Below, in pieces: positions 1 to 11,997 of a stretch of DNA of 64,000 nt. Location of the stretch: the NCBI GenBank assembly GCA_011800805.1, contig MPNW01000062.1:156604-220603 (forward strand), read 5' to 3'. Made by a program: the position numbers and the translations under genes. Positions within the stretch are counted from its first letter, which is position 1, and every line of letters starts with the position of its first letter. Origin of the DNA: Hirudo medicinalis. Its lineage: Eukaryota > Annelida > Clitellata > Hirudinida > Hirudinidae. The notes below the pieces were generated by a model that was given only the letters and a program-made list of their open reading frames with translations, was not told the DNA's origin and did no database searches.

Positions 1-1103
1 GTTGCACCAGGCATAACTAACATCCATAAACGGATTGATTAAAGAACAATGATAAGGATTAAGTGAAGGGTCGCCTCTCGAGCTCCGTGCATCATCAAGA
101 TGCAAACATGGATTTCGGATGAGGAAAAGTAATGACTCCTTTCCATTCAAAGCAGCTCGAGTGACGATGGTGATGGGAAAAGTTTTCTTAAATACAAATT
201 TCGACGGCAAAATATGCGAACACCCCTGACCTTGGAGCCAAAAGGCAATCGACAACAGATGAGAAAGAAAGGCGGTTCTTCCCAGGGGAAGTCTGCGATT
301 TAAAAAAGTAAGAAACCGGTCGAGACGGGAATGTGCAAATAAATATCAAATCGAGACTTGAGAATCGTGGAGAGATTAGTTCAGCAGAAAATACATTATG
401 GAGAGAGATGTAGAATTCCTTATAAAGATGTCAGAAAGGCCGTAAATGCAACACTCCAGAAAACATGACCTTTACCGGAACAAGCCGCAACGGAACTTAT
501 CCAACACAGAGTTGGATGGAGGCAAGTGGATTTTATTGAACGAACTGATCCCCGAGGTTAGTGACTGATTGTTTGAGGGAGGAGTGGAGAAGCTGAGGTT
601 GCCACAATGCATCCCCGGGATGGCGAGGTTATTTGGAATGAAAGGAATTCATCGCTTGAGACGAATTAATGATATCGTTAGGAGGAATTCATTCAATCCA
701 TCAAGGTCGAATTTCGTGCGCTGCGGGACTTCCCCCGGTAAATTTAAATTAATCTGCCGCCCTCGACAGAAAAGAGCGGCTTTGTTTATTATAATGACCA
801 CCATCGTCTCCAATACATTGACTCGTAAGGAGATATTGGCAATTTATCAGGGTTGCTTAGAAAAACAGTAGGCGCTCGACAAGTAATCAAGACGAATTCA
901 CTTCAAAGAAGTGGTCTCCTTTCTGCCAGCTGTGGCCTAGTAACCAATGAGGGAATCATTCGATAAAGATTATTGCAGACTCAGGTGAAGTGCTAGGAGA
1001 CGATATGATAAGTAGGAGATTAATTCTTATTCTCAACACAACTCTCACAGCAATTAACAAGTGTCGTGGATGATTGCAATCGAGCTAAGAAGAAAACACC
1101 AAC
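1..1103. other. Non-coding stretch left of the FN3 exon (intron, continuing off the window)
   Basis: Part of the IGSF9-family intron that follows the first FN3 half-exon. I searched the minus strand for the second FN3 half, expected in phase 2 and ending in a 'Y.F.V.A.N..G' type motif, and did not find it. The 100-codon plus-strand open frame at 569-871 starts at TTG and shows no domain. No repeats of note. Confidence 0.6.
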
Positions 1104-1215
1104 CAAATCATATAATGGAGAGACTGGCCGGCATGGAAAGCAGGTAGCCAGGATATGGTGGCCGATTCGTTGCTGCAAATCACACTTACGATCTCAGCTG
1201 GATGGCTGGAGTTCT
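1104..1215 (-). CDS. IGSF9/turtle-family protein, exon: first half of first FN3 domain (gene continues off left edge)
   Basis: Phase 1 in (acceptor TTTTGTAACAG|AGAACTC, with a pyrimidine tract), phase 2 out (donor GATTTG|GTTGGT), 36 full codons. It encodes NSSHPAEIVSVICSNESATI followed by SWLPAFHAGQSLHYMIW (last codon split by the intron). This is the A-B-C start of a fibronectin type III domain: 'HPA' linker, 'S.TISW.P..' with the core Trp, and 'Y.IW'. IGSF9-family proteins place FN3 domains directly after Ig5, so position and sequence agree. The second half of this domain, later FN3 domains, the membrane segment and the tail were not found in 1-1103 and must lie to the left. Confidence 0.82.
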
Positions 1216-2330
1216 CTGTTACAAAAGAAGGAAAAAATTTGTCGGAGGAAATTAAGCCATGAAATGTGAACATAAACCACGATCGGGCCGCCGAAACAAA
1301 TAAGATCATCAGTCAGCCATAGCACTAGAAAAGCACATTAATGTAATTTTGTTGCTGCCTCACTTTTGTGGAATAAATGGTATTTTTTTAGTTTATGAGT
1401 CACGTCTGTGTAAATTAAAAACGTATGATTTTCAAATGTCTTCCGCCCGTAATTCTCGTTCTCCAAGCTTTATTTCCTTCTCTTTCATTTGTTCATCCAT
1501 TTCCATTCAATTTTCACTTTATCCTGAAATGTTTAATCCATTAACGCGGATCAAGAACTTAAAAGAGGAGTTGAACGTTGGACACATCCTCGTATCGTTT
1601 CACATTTCACGGCATAACAGCGCTCAGCCATTACTGGATTAAGCCATGGGGGAGAGGGGGAAGAGCAGTTTCACTTCTGCTCAAATGACTTCCGATGTTT
1701 GCTTGAGAGCATTTCAGTAAAACATGAGAGGAAATTCCATGAAATGACAGAAAAATTGAGAACCAAGCGAGACGAGACAAGAGTCGTTAATTATTCAACA
1801 AGTGCAACTTGATGGTGCTAACAAAGAGTAATAACGCCCTAAGCAAGACTTAAGACTTTACGAATTTTTAAAAGACACTAAAGGGAGTTTGGTAATTTCC
1901 AAGGCTGTACATTTGTCCTTATGCAAAGGGACTTCTTCCGGAAGAGAAATTTGTCTGTCCGGTTTAAAAAATTGTTCGCAATTAGATATTTTTATGAGCC
2001 ACGTCGAGGAAGGGCCACTTGAAAATTGTTAAATTTGCCCCGACAATGCCATATTTTCTACAACATTTACGAATAAATATTGGAAATGTTTGTTGTTCAA
2101 ATTTTGTTTTATTGTTGCTGAGAATAGCAGATTTGTTTCTCCTTTGAGCGTGGAACTGAAAATCAAAGAGATGCTAAATTTACAAGCTCTCGAATGAAAT
2201 GGCTTTTAAAATAAACATGAGAATTTAAAGTTTCAACGTTTTATAAAAAATTAATTTTGGATCATAAAATGAAGTTCCCACAAATGTGTTTTCAAGTTAG
2301 CGGGATAAATAGTAAGACCATCAAAACTAC
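1216..2330 (-). other. Intron between Ig5 and FN3-1 exons
   Basis: About 1.1 kb bounded by the donor at 2330 and acceptor at 1216 (minus strand). No further exon, RNA gene or clear repeat seen. Confidence 0.75.
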
Positions 2331-2481
2331 CAATAATTAGGTAGGAAGAGGCGATGATAGTGATCACAGGACTGAGTCCCAGACATTCATAAAGCCCAGC
2401 ATCGGAGTGGTCCAGTTTGGCAATGGTCAGGTTCCCGTCGTTTAACATGGTTTTCGTGCTCGGAGGAAAAGGACCATCTAC
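2331..2481 (-). CDS. IGSF9/turtle-family protein, exon: second half of Ig5
   Basis: Phase 0 in (acceptor TTACTCCTAG|GTAGAT), phase 1 out (donor ATTATTG|GTAGTT), 50 full codons. It encodes a short C'-D region, then MLNDGNLTIAKLDHSDAGLY, ECLGLSPVITIIASSYLII. 'GNLTI..L...D.G.YEC' is a standard Ig ending, and its Cys pairs with that in the exon at 4645-4760. The run after the Cys (LGLSPVITIIASSYLII) is more hydrophobic than a usual G strand but ends the domain in the expected place. NLTI is a possible N-glycosylation site. Confidence 0.87.
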
Positions 2482-4644
2482 CTAGGAGTAAAAGTGAAAC
2501 TTGGAGAATATAAAATAAGTTAATTTCTATAATTAATGATTGTATAATTCACAGTGATAATGACAATAATGAAATGGTTGAAAAGCACAGGAATTGTTTC
2601 ATTATTACCACGACCAGGTTCTGATCAACGAATAATTTAACCTGCCTCATGGGAAGAGCACCCAAAACCGACATCAACAAATTATCGAGTAAGATTTGTC
2701 AGAACATGATAACGTCAATTTTAAATATCAGGATCTTCGTCGACGAACAGCGAAATGATTGCAATTGCATGAAGAAATAACATTAAACCGTTCTTGCTTT
2801 CAAGGAGGATAGAAGCATGGCGGCTTCGGTACAAAAGTCTCCGGGATTTCGCGGTGCTCCGAAATCCTCCATGTTAAAAGATTATTTTCCTATCCATCAG
2901 GCGCGGGCGTGGCAGCGATGAAATGGAAAGAAGATTGATAGAAAACTCATCTCGATTCAAGTAATTCATTGGAAAGCAAATGTTGAGTGAAGAATTTCAG
3001 CTCTCTTAAAGAATAAAGTTCATGAGATCGCTTCAGATTTTAGGGCCAACGGTGAGGTAGGTTAATTAAGCTCGCACGTGCCGAATGTTTATATCAGTCT
3101 GACCCCATCAAGAGATCTCGAATCTAGTCAAAAAAAAAACCGTCATGGACTTGGAAGTCCCGCTTGGAAGCGTTCATAAAGAATTACATGAAAACAAAGG
3201 GCTTCGCTATGATAAATACTAATTTAGTATTATTATGCTGTCCAATCACCGAAGAGATGAGCAGGATAAGGTTTTATGGCCAGAGGTCCACTCAAAAAGG
3301 GAGGCCATGAAATATGACAACTTTCTTGAGGTTTATGGTGCTCTTGTAATTTGTGCAGAGATGAATTGTTGCTCGTTATAATTAAAATATTTTACAAATA
3401 CTACTACTACTACTACTACTACTAATAATAATAATAAAATTAATAATAATAATAATAATAATAATAGCGAGATGACACGATAATGAAGATGATGATGATG
3501 ATGATAAGACATCAAAAGGAGGCAAGAGAACGACATGACAGAGAGGCATGACAGATGAACTAAACTAATGATGTTTCCTTTAAGAAGGTGCAAGTTGTTT
3601 GGAGAAAAACGTCTAAAGTTTTTCAGAGTAAGAAGCCATTCTTTTTAGCCTCAAAAACAGGACTCAAAAGTCTTATTTTTAAACAATTCATTTATCCAAT
3701 CGGATTAATTCTCAATTTAAAAAAAATGTTTAACGTAAAACGATCGACTAAGACTTTTGGTGATCAAACCGGGAACAGCAAAGCAAAGGATCAGCTGAAC
3801 GGGGTGGCAGTATTCAGTATTTTACTGAATTGAGGGACGACCCCCTCCCATCATTCCATCACTCGAATGACCTGAATAGAGTCCGATCGTAAAACTGATT
3901 AGCAATATCTCCATCTCGACTCGTCTTTGTAGTAATTTTAAGAAGGAGACACAAAATTGCTATTCCCCTCTTGGATTGAAGTTCTCACCATTTGCACGCT
4001 GTCATGACTCCGTGCGGTCAAGATAACAAAAACAACAAATAAAAGAAAAGAAGAAATCCAACGCCGAATTTTTCCAGTTCTGGACAAAGCAGTTTTCCAC
4101 ACGCACACTGGAGACATGTCGAAGCGGGGCGTGGATTAGTTTCATTTGTTTTCCAAGAGAACAGAAGACATCATCAAGCTGGCATTAAGCAGGAGTAAAT
4201 TCCAAAACCTCATAGCTGTTTCTCCTGGGAGCACGAAGATGACTGCCAATAAACTGGAAATGCTTGTTTCACAATTTCCACCGAGTAATGGCGATACCCA
4301 AGAAAGATATTCGACTTGACTCTGAAATTCGAATATGAAACATAAAAGTTTTACTTTTACGAGCTGCCGCCTTCTAAAATATCTTTGCGCACAGCATCAT
4401 TCGGTCGATTTGGAAATTTAGAAATTCTTTTGTTATTTAGAAGTTTCTGCGAAGTTTGTGTTTATTTCTTGCCCTCACGAAACAGAAGTCAGACAACTGC
4501 AAAGAATTCGAAGGAGACATCTGATAAATACGATTACCTTGCTACGATTTCTTAAAAAATCAATTTAAATGAGAAAACAAACGCAATAATACAAATCAAG
4601 CTGAAAACCTAGACGATACATACAAAGTCTATAATTCAATTTAC
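2482..4644 (-). other. Intron inside Ig5
   Basis: About 2.2 kb. It holds the compound trinucleotide microsatellite at 3398-3466 and a short GAT run near 3487-3503. The open frame over the microsatellite is a by-product of the triplet repeat. Nothing else recognised. Confidence 0.75.
3398..3466. repeat. Compound trinucleotide microsatellite (ACT)n-(AAT)n
   Basis: Nine or so ACT units run directly into imperfect AAT units, followed shortly by a GAT run. Confidence 0.95.
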
Positions 4645-4760
4645 CTTTTGCCACCGAATATTTGGTGCAGGGTCCCCCGTGGCTAAGCACGGCATGAAAA
4701 CAGAATCCCCTGTTCTCCTCTGATAGAAGACATCAGGTCTGACACTGAAATGTGGCGCTT
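4645..4760 (-). CDS. IGSF9/turtle-family protein, exon: first half of Ig5
   Basis: Phase 1 in (acceptor TACTTTCAG|AAGCGCC), phase 0 out (donor CAAAAG|GTAAAT), 38 full codons. It encodes APHFSVRPDVFYQRRTGDSV, then the B strand FMPCLATGDP and C strand NIRWQK. 'PP.F.V.P...YQR..GDSV..PC' is the family pattern for Ig5. The domain is completed by the exon at 2331-2481. Confidence 0.9.
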
Positions 4761-6660
4761 CTGAAAGTAGTAACACAAGAAAGTCTTAGGTGAATGCGCG
4801 GATGGGTTTGGGGTTCGGTTTCGTACGTGAGCCATCGAACCGAACGACCCAATTCAATCACTTCCTGTACTCTTACGAGGCCCCTCCTGATGGAGTGTAA
4901 CAAAATTTGGAGCCTTTGACATCGCATTAATGCCACCATCAACGGAGATGATGGGGACGATGGCTTGCTCCGTCATTCCTCAGCTCGTTCGGAGTCGCCC
5001 CCTTGGAAGAGATTTCATTTGGGGTCAAACTCAAAATGACAAAATTTCTTATATTTTATATTTACATTATATATTTTTTATATTTTATATCTTTCCTCCA
5101 TTACGAGACTTTCGAACACTCTTGTTTAAGACTCAAATAGCATCAGAAATTTGTAAAAAGACGAAAGTTATAAATTATGTCAAAGGAGCACAACCAAGAC
5201 ACGAAATGTCTCTCAGCTGGAAGCATAAAATAAAAATGCAAACAAAAACCCTGGAAAGGAAAAATTAAAAAATCGGAAACAATTCTTTCCAGTCCACATC
5301 TGCACTCCCGCCAATTTATGAGTACTTTTTTCGAATATTTTTCCCCTACTCAAGCGTCACAAACTCGTGAGAGATTGTTTCCTGCTCAGAGATGGTTGAC
5401 GTGTTTGCAGTTTAAAGTAACTATTCATCTGAAGAATGGTTTATTACACAGACATTAGTCTGCTTAAACCACTATAAATTAATGTGATGTGATGTTATGT
5501 TATTCAAAAAATCACCGATTAAGTCTGGGTAACATCAACTGGCATCAAACAAATCAGTATTTTGTGGATGACTTAGGCTTACTTAATAAAACCTTAACAA
5601 AACTAAACAAGGAAATATGAATGCCCCTTAGAAATACTGCTAAATTATTTCACATCCATTTTGCTCTTGTGGCCAATGAATAGTGTTTCAAGTATGATTG
5701 GCATGAAATCATTTCTTTCATATTTGTTTATCTCTCTTTCATGTTAGAAAGAAAAACTTAATACAAAACAGAGCCTTGCTTATTTTTCTCATTTATTTAC
5801 CGCTAATATTCGTGCTTCCTTATCTTCTAAGCTTGATGTACGCAGTTCGATTCCTAACGCGGGATACTGTTCCCTCTACGTCAAATGCTGGAAAATTATT
5901 TTTCCCGCTAAGAACATTACGGGCGACGCATTAATCCACAATGTTTTAAAGAAGAAAAAATCCCAAATAAAATTCACAAACATAAACCTTTATTAAGATT
6001 CCGACCACGAGTTCTTTTTGCAACTCCTTTATGTCCTTCTCTTGAGTTCGAGATAACAGGAGAGACAATGAGAGACTGGAAAAATTAATTCCAGCGAAGA
6101 TGGACTTTTGCCAAAAAAGTTTGCAAACTATTTGCTTAGGCCGACCAAAGCAAGAAGGACGACCTTTTGCAGGGGAGCGGGGAGGGTTTTGCCACGTGAC
6201 AAAGTGACGTGAAATCTCGGACATCGTTACAGGAAGAAAGCGAAAAACAAGCGAATTGTCACGAAGTCATCAGTCTTCCATGACGAATTGGGAAGCTTCT
6301 AGAACATTCCCCACTTTGTTCCCAAGATCATTTCGTATTTTTATCGCTTCTCGAAACAAGCATTTAAAATCTAAGATTTATTTTTGCCTCAACAAAAGAC
6401 ATTCCCGCTCAAGAGTAATTACAGGCCATTAAGAAAATGGATGCAATCGGCACCATTATTTTCAATAATACATTTATCAATTGCTGTAATTTGACATTGT
6501 CAATCAACACAACAAAGCAGTAATTATTCGTTACATCATAAATAATTTCAAAGGGAATGGAACCAAGTCGTATTGAAAGCACACAAATTGTGGATTGGCG
6601 TCCCTATTTCTGAATCGATGAATGAAAGCCTTACATGTTATGAATAAAATTATAATATTA

Positions 6661-7228
6661 AATTACATAGAATTTATAACTTATAAATTATATAGAAATT
6701 ATAAATTATATAGAAATTATAAATTATAACGAAATTATAAATTATATAGAAATTATANNNNNNNNNNNNNNNNNNNNNNNNNNNNNNNNNNNNNNNNNNN
6801 NNNNNNNNNNNNNNNNNNNNNNNNNNNNNNNNNNNNNNNNNNNNNNNNNNNNNNNNNNNNNNNNNNNNNNNNNNNNNNNNNNNNNNNNNNNNNNNNNNNN
6901 NNNNNNNNNNNNNNNNNNNNNNNNNNNNNNNNNNNNNNNNNNNNNNNNNNNNNNNNNNNNNNNNNNNNNNNNNNNNNNNNNNNNNNNNNNNNNNNNNNNN
7001 NNNNNNNNNNNNNNNNNNNNNNNNNNTTACATAGAATTTATAACTTATAAATTATATAGAAATTATAAATTATATAGAAATTATAAATTATAACGAAATT
7101 ATAAATTATATAGAAATTATAAATTATAACGAAATTATAAATTATATAGAAATTATAAATTATATAGAAATTATAAATTATATAGAAATTATAAATTATA
7201 TAGAAATTATAAATTATATAGAAATTAT
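6661..7228. repeat. 18-bp AT-rich minisatellite containing an assembly gap
   Basis: Units of the form TTATAAATTATATAGAAA, some with TAACG variants, occur on both sides of the N run 6758-7026. The 95 bases before the gap (6663-6757) reappear right after it (7027-7121), so true array length is unknown. Confidence 0.95.
6758..7026. other. Assembly gap (269 N)
   Basis: Run of N inside the 18-bp minisatellite. Confidence 1.
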
Positions 7229-10200
7229 TCACGATTAATAAAACCTGAATTTGTCAGGAGATGTAACATCAGGATGACGAAAATATGCGCTACCATAATC
7301 TAAAATTAATTACTGAATGTCGTCAGTAAGCCAAAACATCACCATGAAGTTTAATTACAAATTGTTTCTTATGTTCAGTCTACATCTCATCAATAACGTT
7401 CTTGACGAATGGGACAAATTGGAATGATAATGCGGGAGTCAGAAAGGGTGGCAGAAGGCAAAGAGCGTTTGGGGGCGACGGTGGATTCTATTAATTCCAA
7501 CTTAAAGCTCTCATGAAAGCAGACGTCCATCAGAAATTCCCGGCACGGCATAGACTCATAAAATCACACCGCTAAAGAGCGGATTTATTGTCGAAATTCT
7601 AACGGCACTTAGCGTTGGTCTCTCCAATAAATTCACGAATAAATAAATTGACGAAGGATTCCACATTTTAAAACAACTTTAGCAAAAACAAAAAAATGAT
7701 TTTATGACATTAAAGGGATCAAAACAATTCCGGTGAAATCCCAGTGGATACAATGACTTCCTTATCGAGACGATCGTAATTATCGTCATCGTCGTCATCC
7801 GTGGATGGTTCCGGCCAAGGATGACTTGGAAATGATAGGAGGAGAGATTCTTTCAAAGTCATCAGACGATTATTCTGGAGTTTGTGAAACTTTATAACTT
7901 GCATTAACATGCCGAGCTACAGTACTCTGAGGTATAAAATTGTAATTTTAAAAATTAAAACTTTCTGGAATTTCAAAGGCAGAGCAAAACGTGCAAGAGT
8001 TAACAAAATGTCGAAAAAGTTTTCGAAATGTTTTCTATTCGAATCTGAAAATAGGTAAATAATGAGAAATGTCAAGCCATATCAGCAGGTGACGTTTTGG
8101 TTCCAAAGTGGATTCGATCGTCATAATTTTGATAGCTTCGATTTTGTGAATTGCCATTTCCATATAAAATAAGCAAAAAAAAGACATGCTAACATAAAAT
8201 AATCCTTCATGTAAAACCATCAGATTGTCCTATTAATATATCATGTTATCATGAATTAATTTCAGATGTTCGATGAGATTCGCTCATCAGAAAAATCTGC
8301 AATTTTAAGATTCAGAAAGCCCAGATACATCAAGAGTAAAAATAATCTTTAAACTTTTCACACTCGCAGACGAAATATCACCTCGAGCAAGACATTTCAC
8401 AATCATCATGAGAAAATACGCGATTTTAATGAATCGAAGCCATCAAACAAGTCGTGTGCTTCCCTGGAGTGGAATTAGATTCCTTCCATTAAAACCACTG
8501 CCTCCAGAAATCGAAGATCATCAGTGGAATGTTCGGATAATGGAAAAAATATATTGTTCGGAAAGAAGCAGATGACATGGTGTGTTCTGTTTGTATGCCT
8601 TCAGAGAACGTTGTTTGTTTTTGTGTTTGAAAAAAAATATGGCCGCTCATAATTTTGTCCTAATAAAGATGTAATTTCTTAAATTAAATTTGTCCGAATA
8701 ATTTTATTGCTTGAATGCTAATTTTTAAGAAATTAAAAATGATTAATATGAAATATGGATTTTGAATTTGTGAATATTATATTCCGGAGAACTAAATTAA
8801 ACTGAAAAATAAAATTTGAAAAAATAAAGTCTTCACTTTTTCACTATTCTATTGAAATGGAAATTTCCTTTTGGATTTCCAGTCCTTTAAATGTTTTTCG
8901 AGAATTATTTGCTTTGTAATTAAATTTTTTTGCTAGACTCTCGAGGATGGAAACATATTTCCGAGGCCATTTTACCCTGTCACTTTGAAACTCATCTGAG
9001 CGTAGTAAAAGTGGTTAGGCATCTTCAGTCTAACCATTACAAAATCATTTGGACTTATCGGACTCATTTTTATCTGAATGTTTCATTGGCACTGTAATTT
9101 TAACATTTGTTCTTTCTCATTGCCTGACCGAATCAAAACCCGATCAATTCGGCAAATATCTGCAGCACTTACCGCAAAAAAGAAAATATGCTGGCGTACG
9201 ATTGTTTTCAGATATGATGTAAACGAAAAGGTTTAAGTGGGGATTTCTCGGAGTTGCTAATCTCATCTGTTATTTACTTCAAATTCTTTGTATTTCTCTC
9301 GCCCAATAAAATGTCTTTAAAATAATAATTAAACACTGACAACTATTTTAAGTGCAAATGCAAAAATATTAAAATTAGATGCAAACCAGAAGTAACGTCT
9401 ATGTGTTTCTGAATATCATTCATTCTACCATTTAATTTTGCCTTTTATTGTTTTTATTTTGTCATTTTATTATCTCATTCCGTTTCTTCTCCGTCAAATG
9501 TGACAGAAAAAAGAAGCAAACACAAGTAAAAGTGTGAAACTCGAGTTGTTGATGAATGAGGTTCTACTGTTAGACCACTGCATCCATATTTCGTAAAATA
9601 TCTTTAGAATTTGTGAATGAATTAAGCAGGAAAGAATTATTTCTCTTTGAAAAAGTTATTTTTGTTTATACGTTGTTTGGATTATGTATTTGCATGGAAT
9701 TTGCAACAATTAATATCAATTTGCAACGACCTTTCATGCAAATGCTTTCATGTTTCATTTGCGTCAAATTTCCATGTCATTCGAAAGCTGTTGTTGGATT
9801 TTGTGGGAAATTAAATTTTTCGAGAAACTTTATAAATTTTCTGCAAGTCAAAGACGAATAATTTAATAATTATTTTTAATATTTTTAAAGTCTTCATGAA
9901 GCTTGTTGCTCTGATGATTTTCAAAATAAACTTTCGACAGTTTTGGCGAGAAACTTGCAGAGCTCTTTTGGTTTTTTTTTTTTGACTTGCAGGACTTTTC
10001 TGATGATTTAAAAAGAAAAAAGTTTTGAACTCAACAACTTTACGAATGATAAATGAATAATTAATCAAATAACTAAAAGTAACTAAAAGTGGAATGAGAA
10101 GAGTAGACCTAAAATTCAATTTACCGGTACATCGTTAAACTCGCAATGATGGAAAATCAATTAAACTCACGTCCATTTGTTTTGTTTTGACTTTAATATC

Positions 10201-11202
10201 GTTTCTCAGTTTTTCACGAACTCGTTGGATTGAATGAAAATTCCAGCCGAAGCACAACATTTTGACGGCATTAATCACTGCGAGCCTTCACGAGGTATCA
10301 AGAAAAAGAACAAAATGGGATGAAAAAATATTCAGCTGAATTCAATGGACGTACGGTGATGAACTTTCACTTTCATGCTTGCACGCAAAACAGAAACACA
10401 GATCAGAGAAAATATGCTTTCACAAGCAGGAGGGTATTTCATGAAAATTGATGACCACTTAAGCGTCGAATTTTCACTAATTGATGTTACAATTTCTCTT
10501 CGGTTGCATGAATCCGTACGAGTAAAAATTACCTGGAATACTACCTGGATTGTCTTGAAGCTTAATGGGTCCAAGGTATTGTTGAGACTTTAATCTTAGA
10601 ATTAAATTTTATCTTTCACTGCACCTCATAAACATTATGTTATAGGAAGAGGATGAAGAGGAGGAAGAGGATGTTTTTTTTTATCTTAGTCATGATGTAG
10701 TTTGTTTTTTCCAGCAAATTTTGGTCATTAGGAAATGAATATTTTTGTTTTCATTTATTTTAACTTAAAATTTGATTTTCTCAACTAAATCATTTAAGAC
10801 AAATTATTGAATAAGTAATAATTAAATTAAACGGTTTCAAAAAATTAGTCCTCACATTTCACAATCAATTTGTCTTTGTTTTCTCTTATTTTTATAAATT
10901 TTTTCTTCTTTCTACATGTGGTGAGTCTTTTGAATGGAATACTCATGTTGAAATGTAAGTGTTTACCATCCTCGTTAAAAAAAACAGCATTGAGAATTAA
11001 TAAATACATTTTAAACTTAATTACATTAACAAAATCAAATAAATTTCACGAGATATTATCGCCTCACGATATTATTGCAACTGTTGATGTGTCATGTTTT
11101 AAATACGACAAGTCGTTTCGAAATTAACTCACTTTGTAAGTCATCTTCATAATTACATTGCGCAACAAGTTGGAAAAAGTGAAAACTCAACGAAATGAAA
11201 CT

Positions 11203-11252
11203 GACGAAATGAATGAACGAAAGAATGAATGAACGAATGAACGAAAGAACGA
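11203..11252. repeat. Imperfect GAAC/GAAT tetranucleotide tract
   Basis: Alternating GAAC, GAAT and GAAA units. Confidence 0.8.
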
Positions 11253-11694
11253 GGGAACAGAATAAGCAAGATTTCAGAGAGGAATTCAGTCGAAAGTCAA
11301 GCTTAAGGCCATGAACAATGGAAGAGCGTCGGTTGTTTGAGAGAGAAAGTAATCTAATTTCACTCAATGAAGCATCAAAGCAAGATTTATGAAACACGTG
11401 ACCTGCGGAGAGCAACAGTTAAGTGCACGAGTGCTGGAAAAAGGACTAAATTGCTTTCCATGCATGGCTAGCTCGACTGGATCGAATAATTATTGCAAAA
11501 AAAGCAAAAAATGCAAAAAAAAATTATAAATTATCCATTTCATTTTCGCCAGTCATTATTGCGAATGTTGAAACTTTTTATTTTTTAGAAAATTGCTTCC
11601 TGTCTGATGATTGTTTGTCAACTCCATACACCACACACATCATTCCTACAAACGTTTGTGGAACAAAACATTGGAAAATAAAACCCACACGAAC

Positions 11695-11997
11695 CTCTCA
11701 CGTGGACCTGGAAAGACTCGGATTTGTTCCCCTTTCCGAGGGGTGAGTAGGGGAGACAGGAGTAGAAGCCTTCATCCCTGGAGTCAATGTCCCTGATGAT
11801 GAGCATGCCGTGCTTGGAAATCCGCAGTCGTTGATTGTTCGAGGGCACTATGAAGCGGTCATTCTTGGACCACATGATGACGCTGGCAGGAGGGTTGGCG
11901 TCCACTGGGCAGTCGATCCTCCCTGTTAGACCCCTTGCCAGGTAATACTTCTTCAACTGCATTTTCTCCTGGCTGGAGGCAATCACCCGTGGAAGAT
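11695..11997 (-). CDS. IGSF9/turtle-family protein, exon: complete Ig4
   Basis: Single-exon Ig domain, phase 1 in and out. Acceptor ACACCTTAG|ATCTTCC, donor GTGAGAG|GTTCGT, 100 full codons. Key segments are YYLARGLTGRIDCPVDANPP, then SVIMWSKNDRFIVP with the core Trp, KHGMLIIRDIDSRDEGFYSC with the F-strand Cys, and LPYSPLGKGN. 'CPVDA.PPA.V..W.K' closely matches Ig4 of vertebrate IGSF9-type proteins as I remember them. 'C.PY...G' after the F strand is likewise an Ig4 feature of turtle and IGSF9. This exon is the best single query for confirming the family. Confidence 0.93.

Larger units (their letters stand above)
4761..11694 (-). other. Intron between Ig4 and Ig5 exons
   Basis: About 6.9 kb, AT-rich. 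It contains an A/T-only patch at 5041-5092, the gapped 18-bp minisatellite at 6661-7228 and an imperfect GAAC/GAAT tetranucleotide tract near 11203-11252. No coding exon or structured RNA seen. Confidence 0.7.

Noticed and set aside
5842..5870. GTTCGATTCC-like T-loop suggesting a tRNA gene
   Set aside because: No matching acceptor, D or anticodon arms upstream.
7038..7232. YNFYII-repeat peptide on minus
   Set aside because: Product of the 18-bp AT minisatellite, whose period is a multiple of three.
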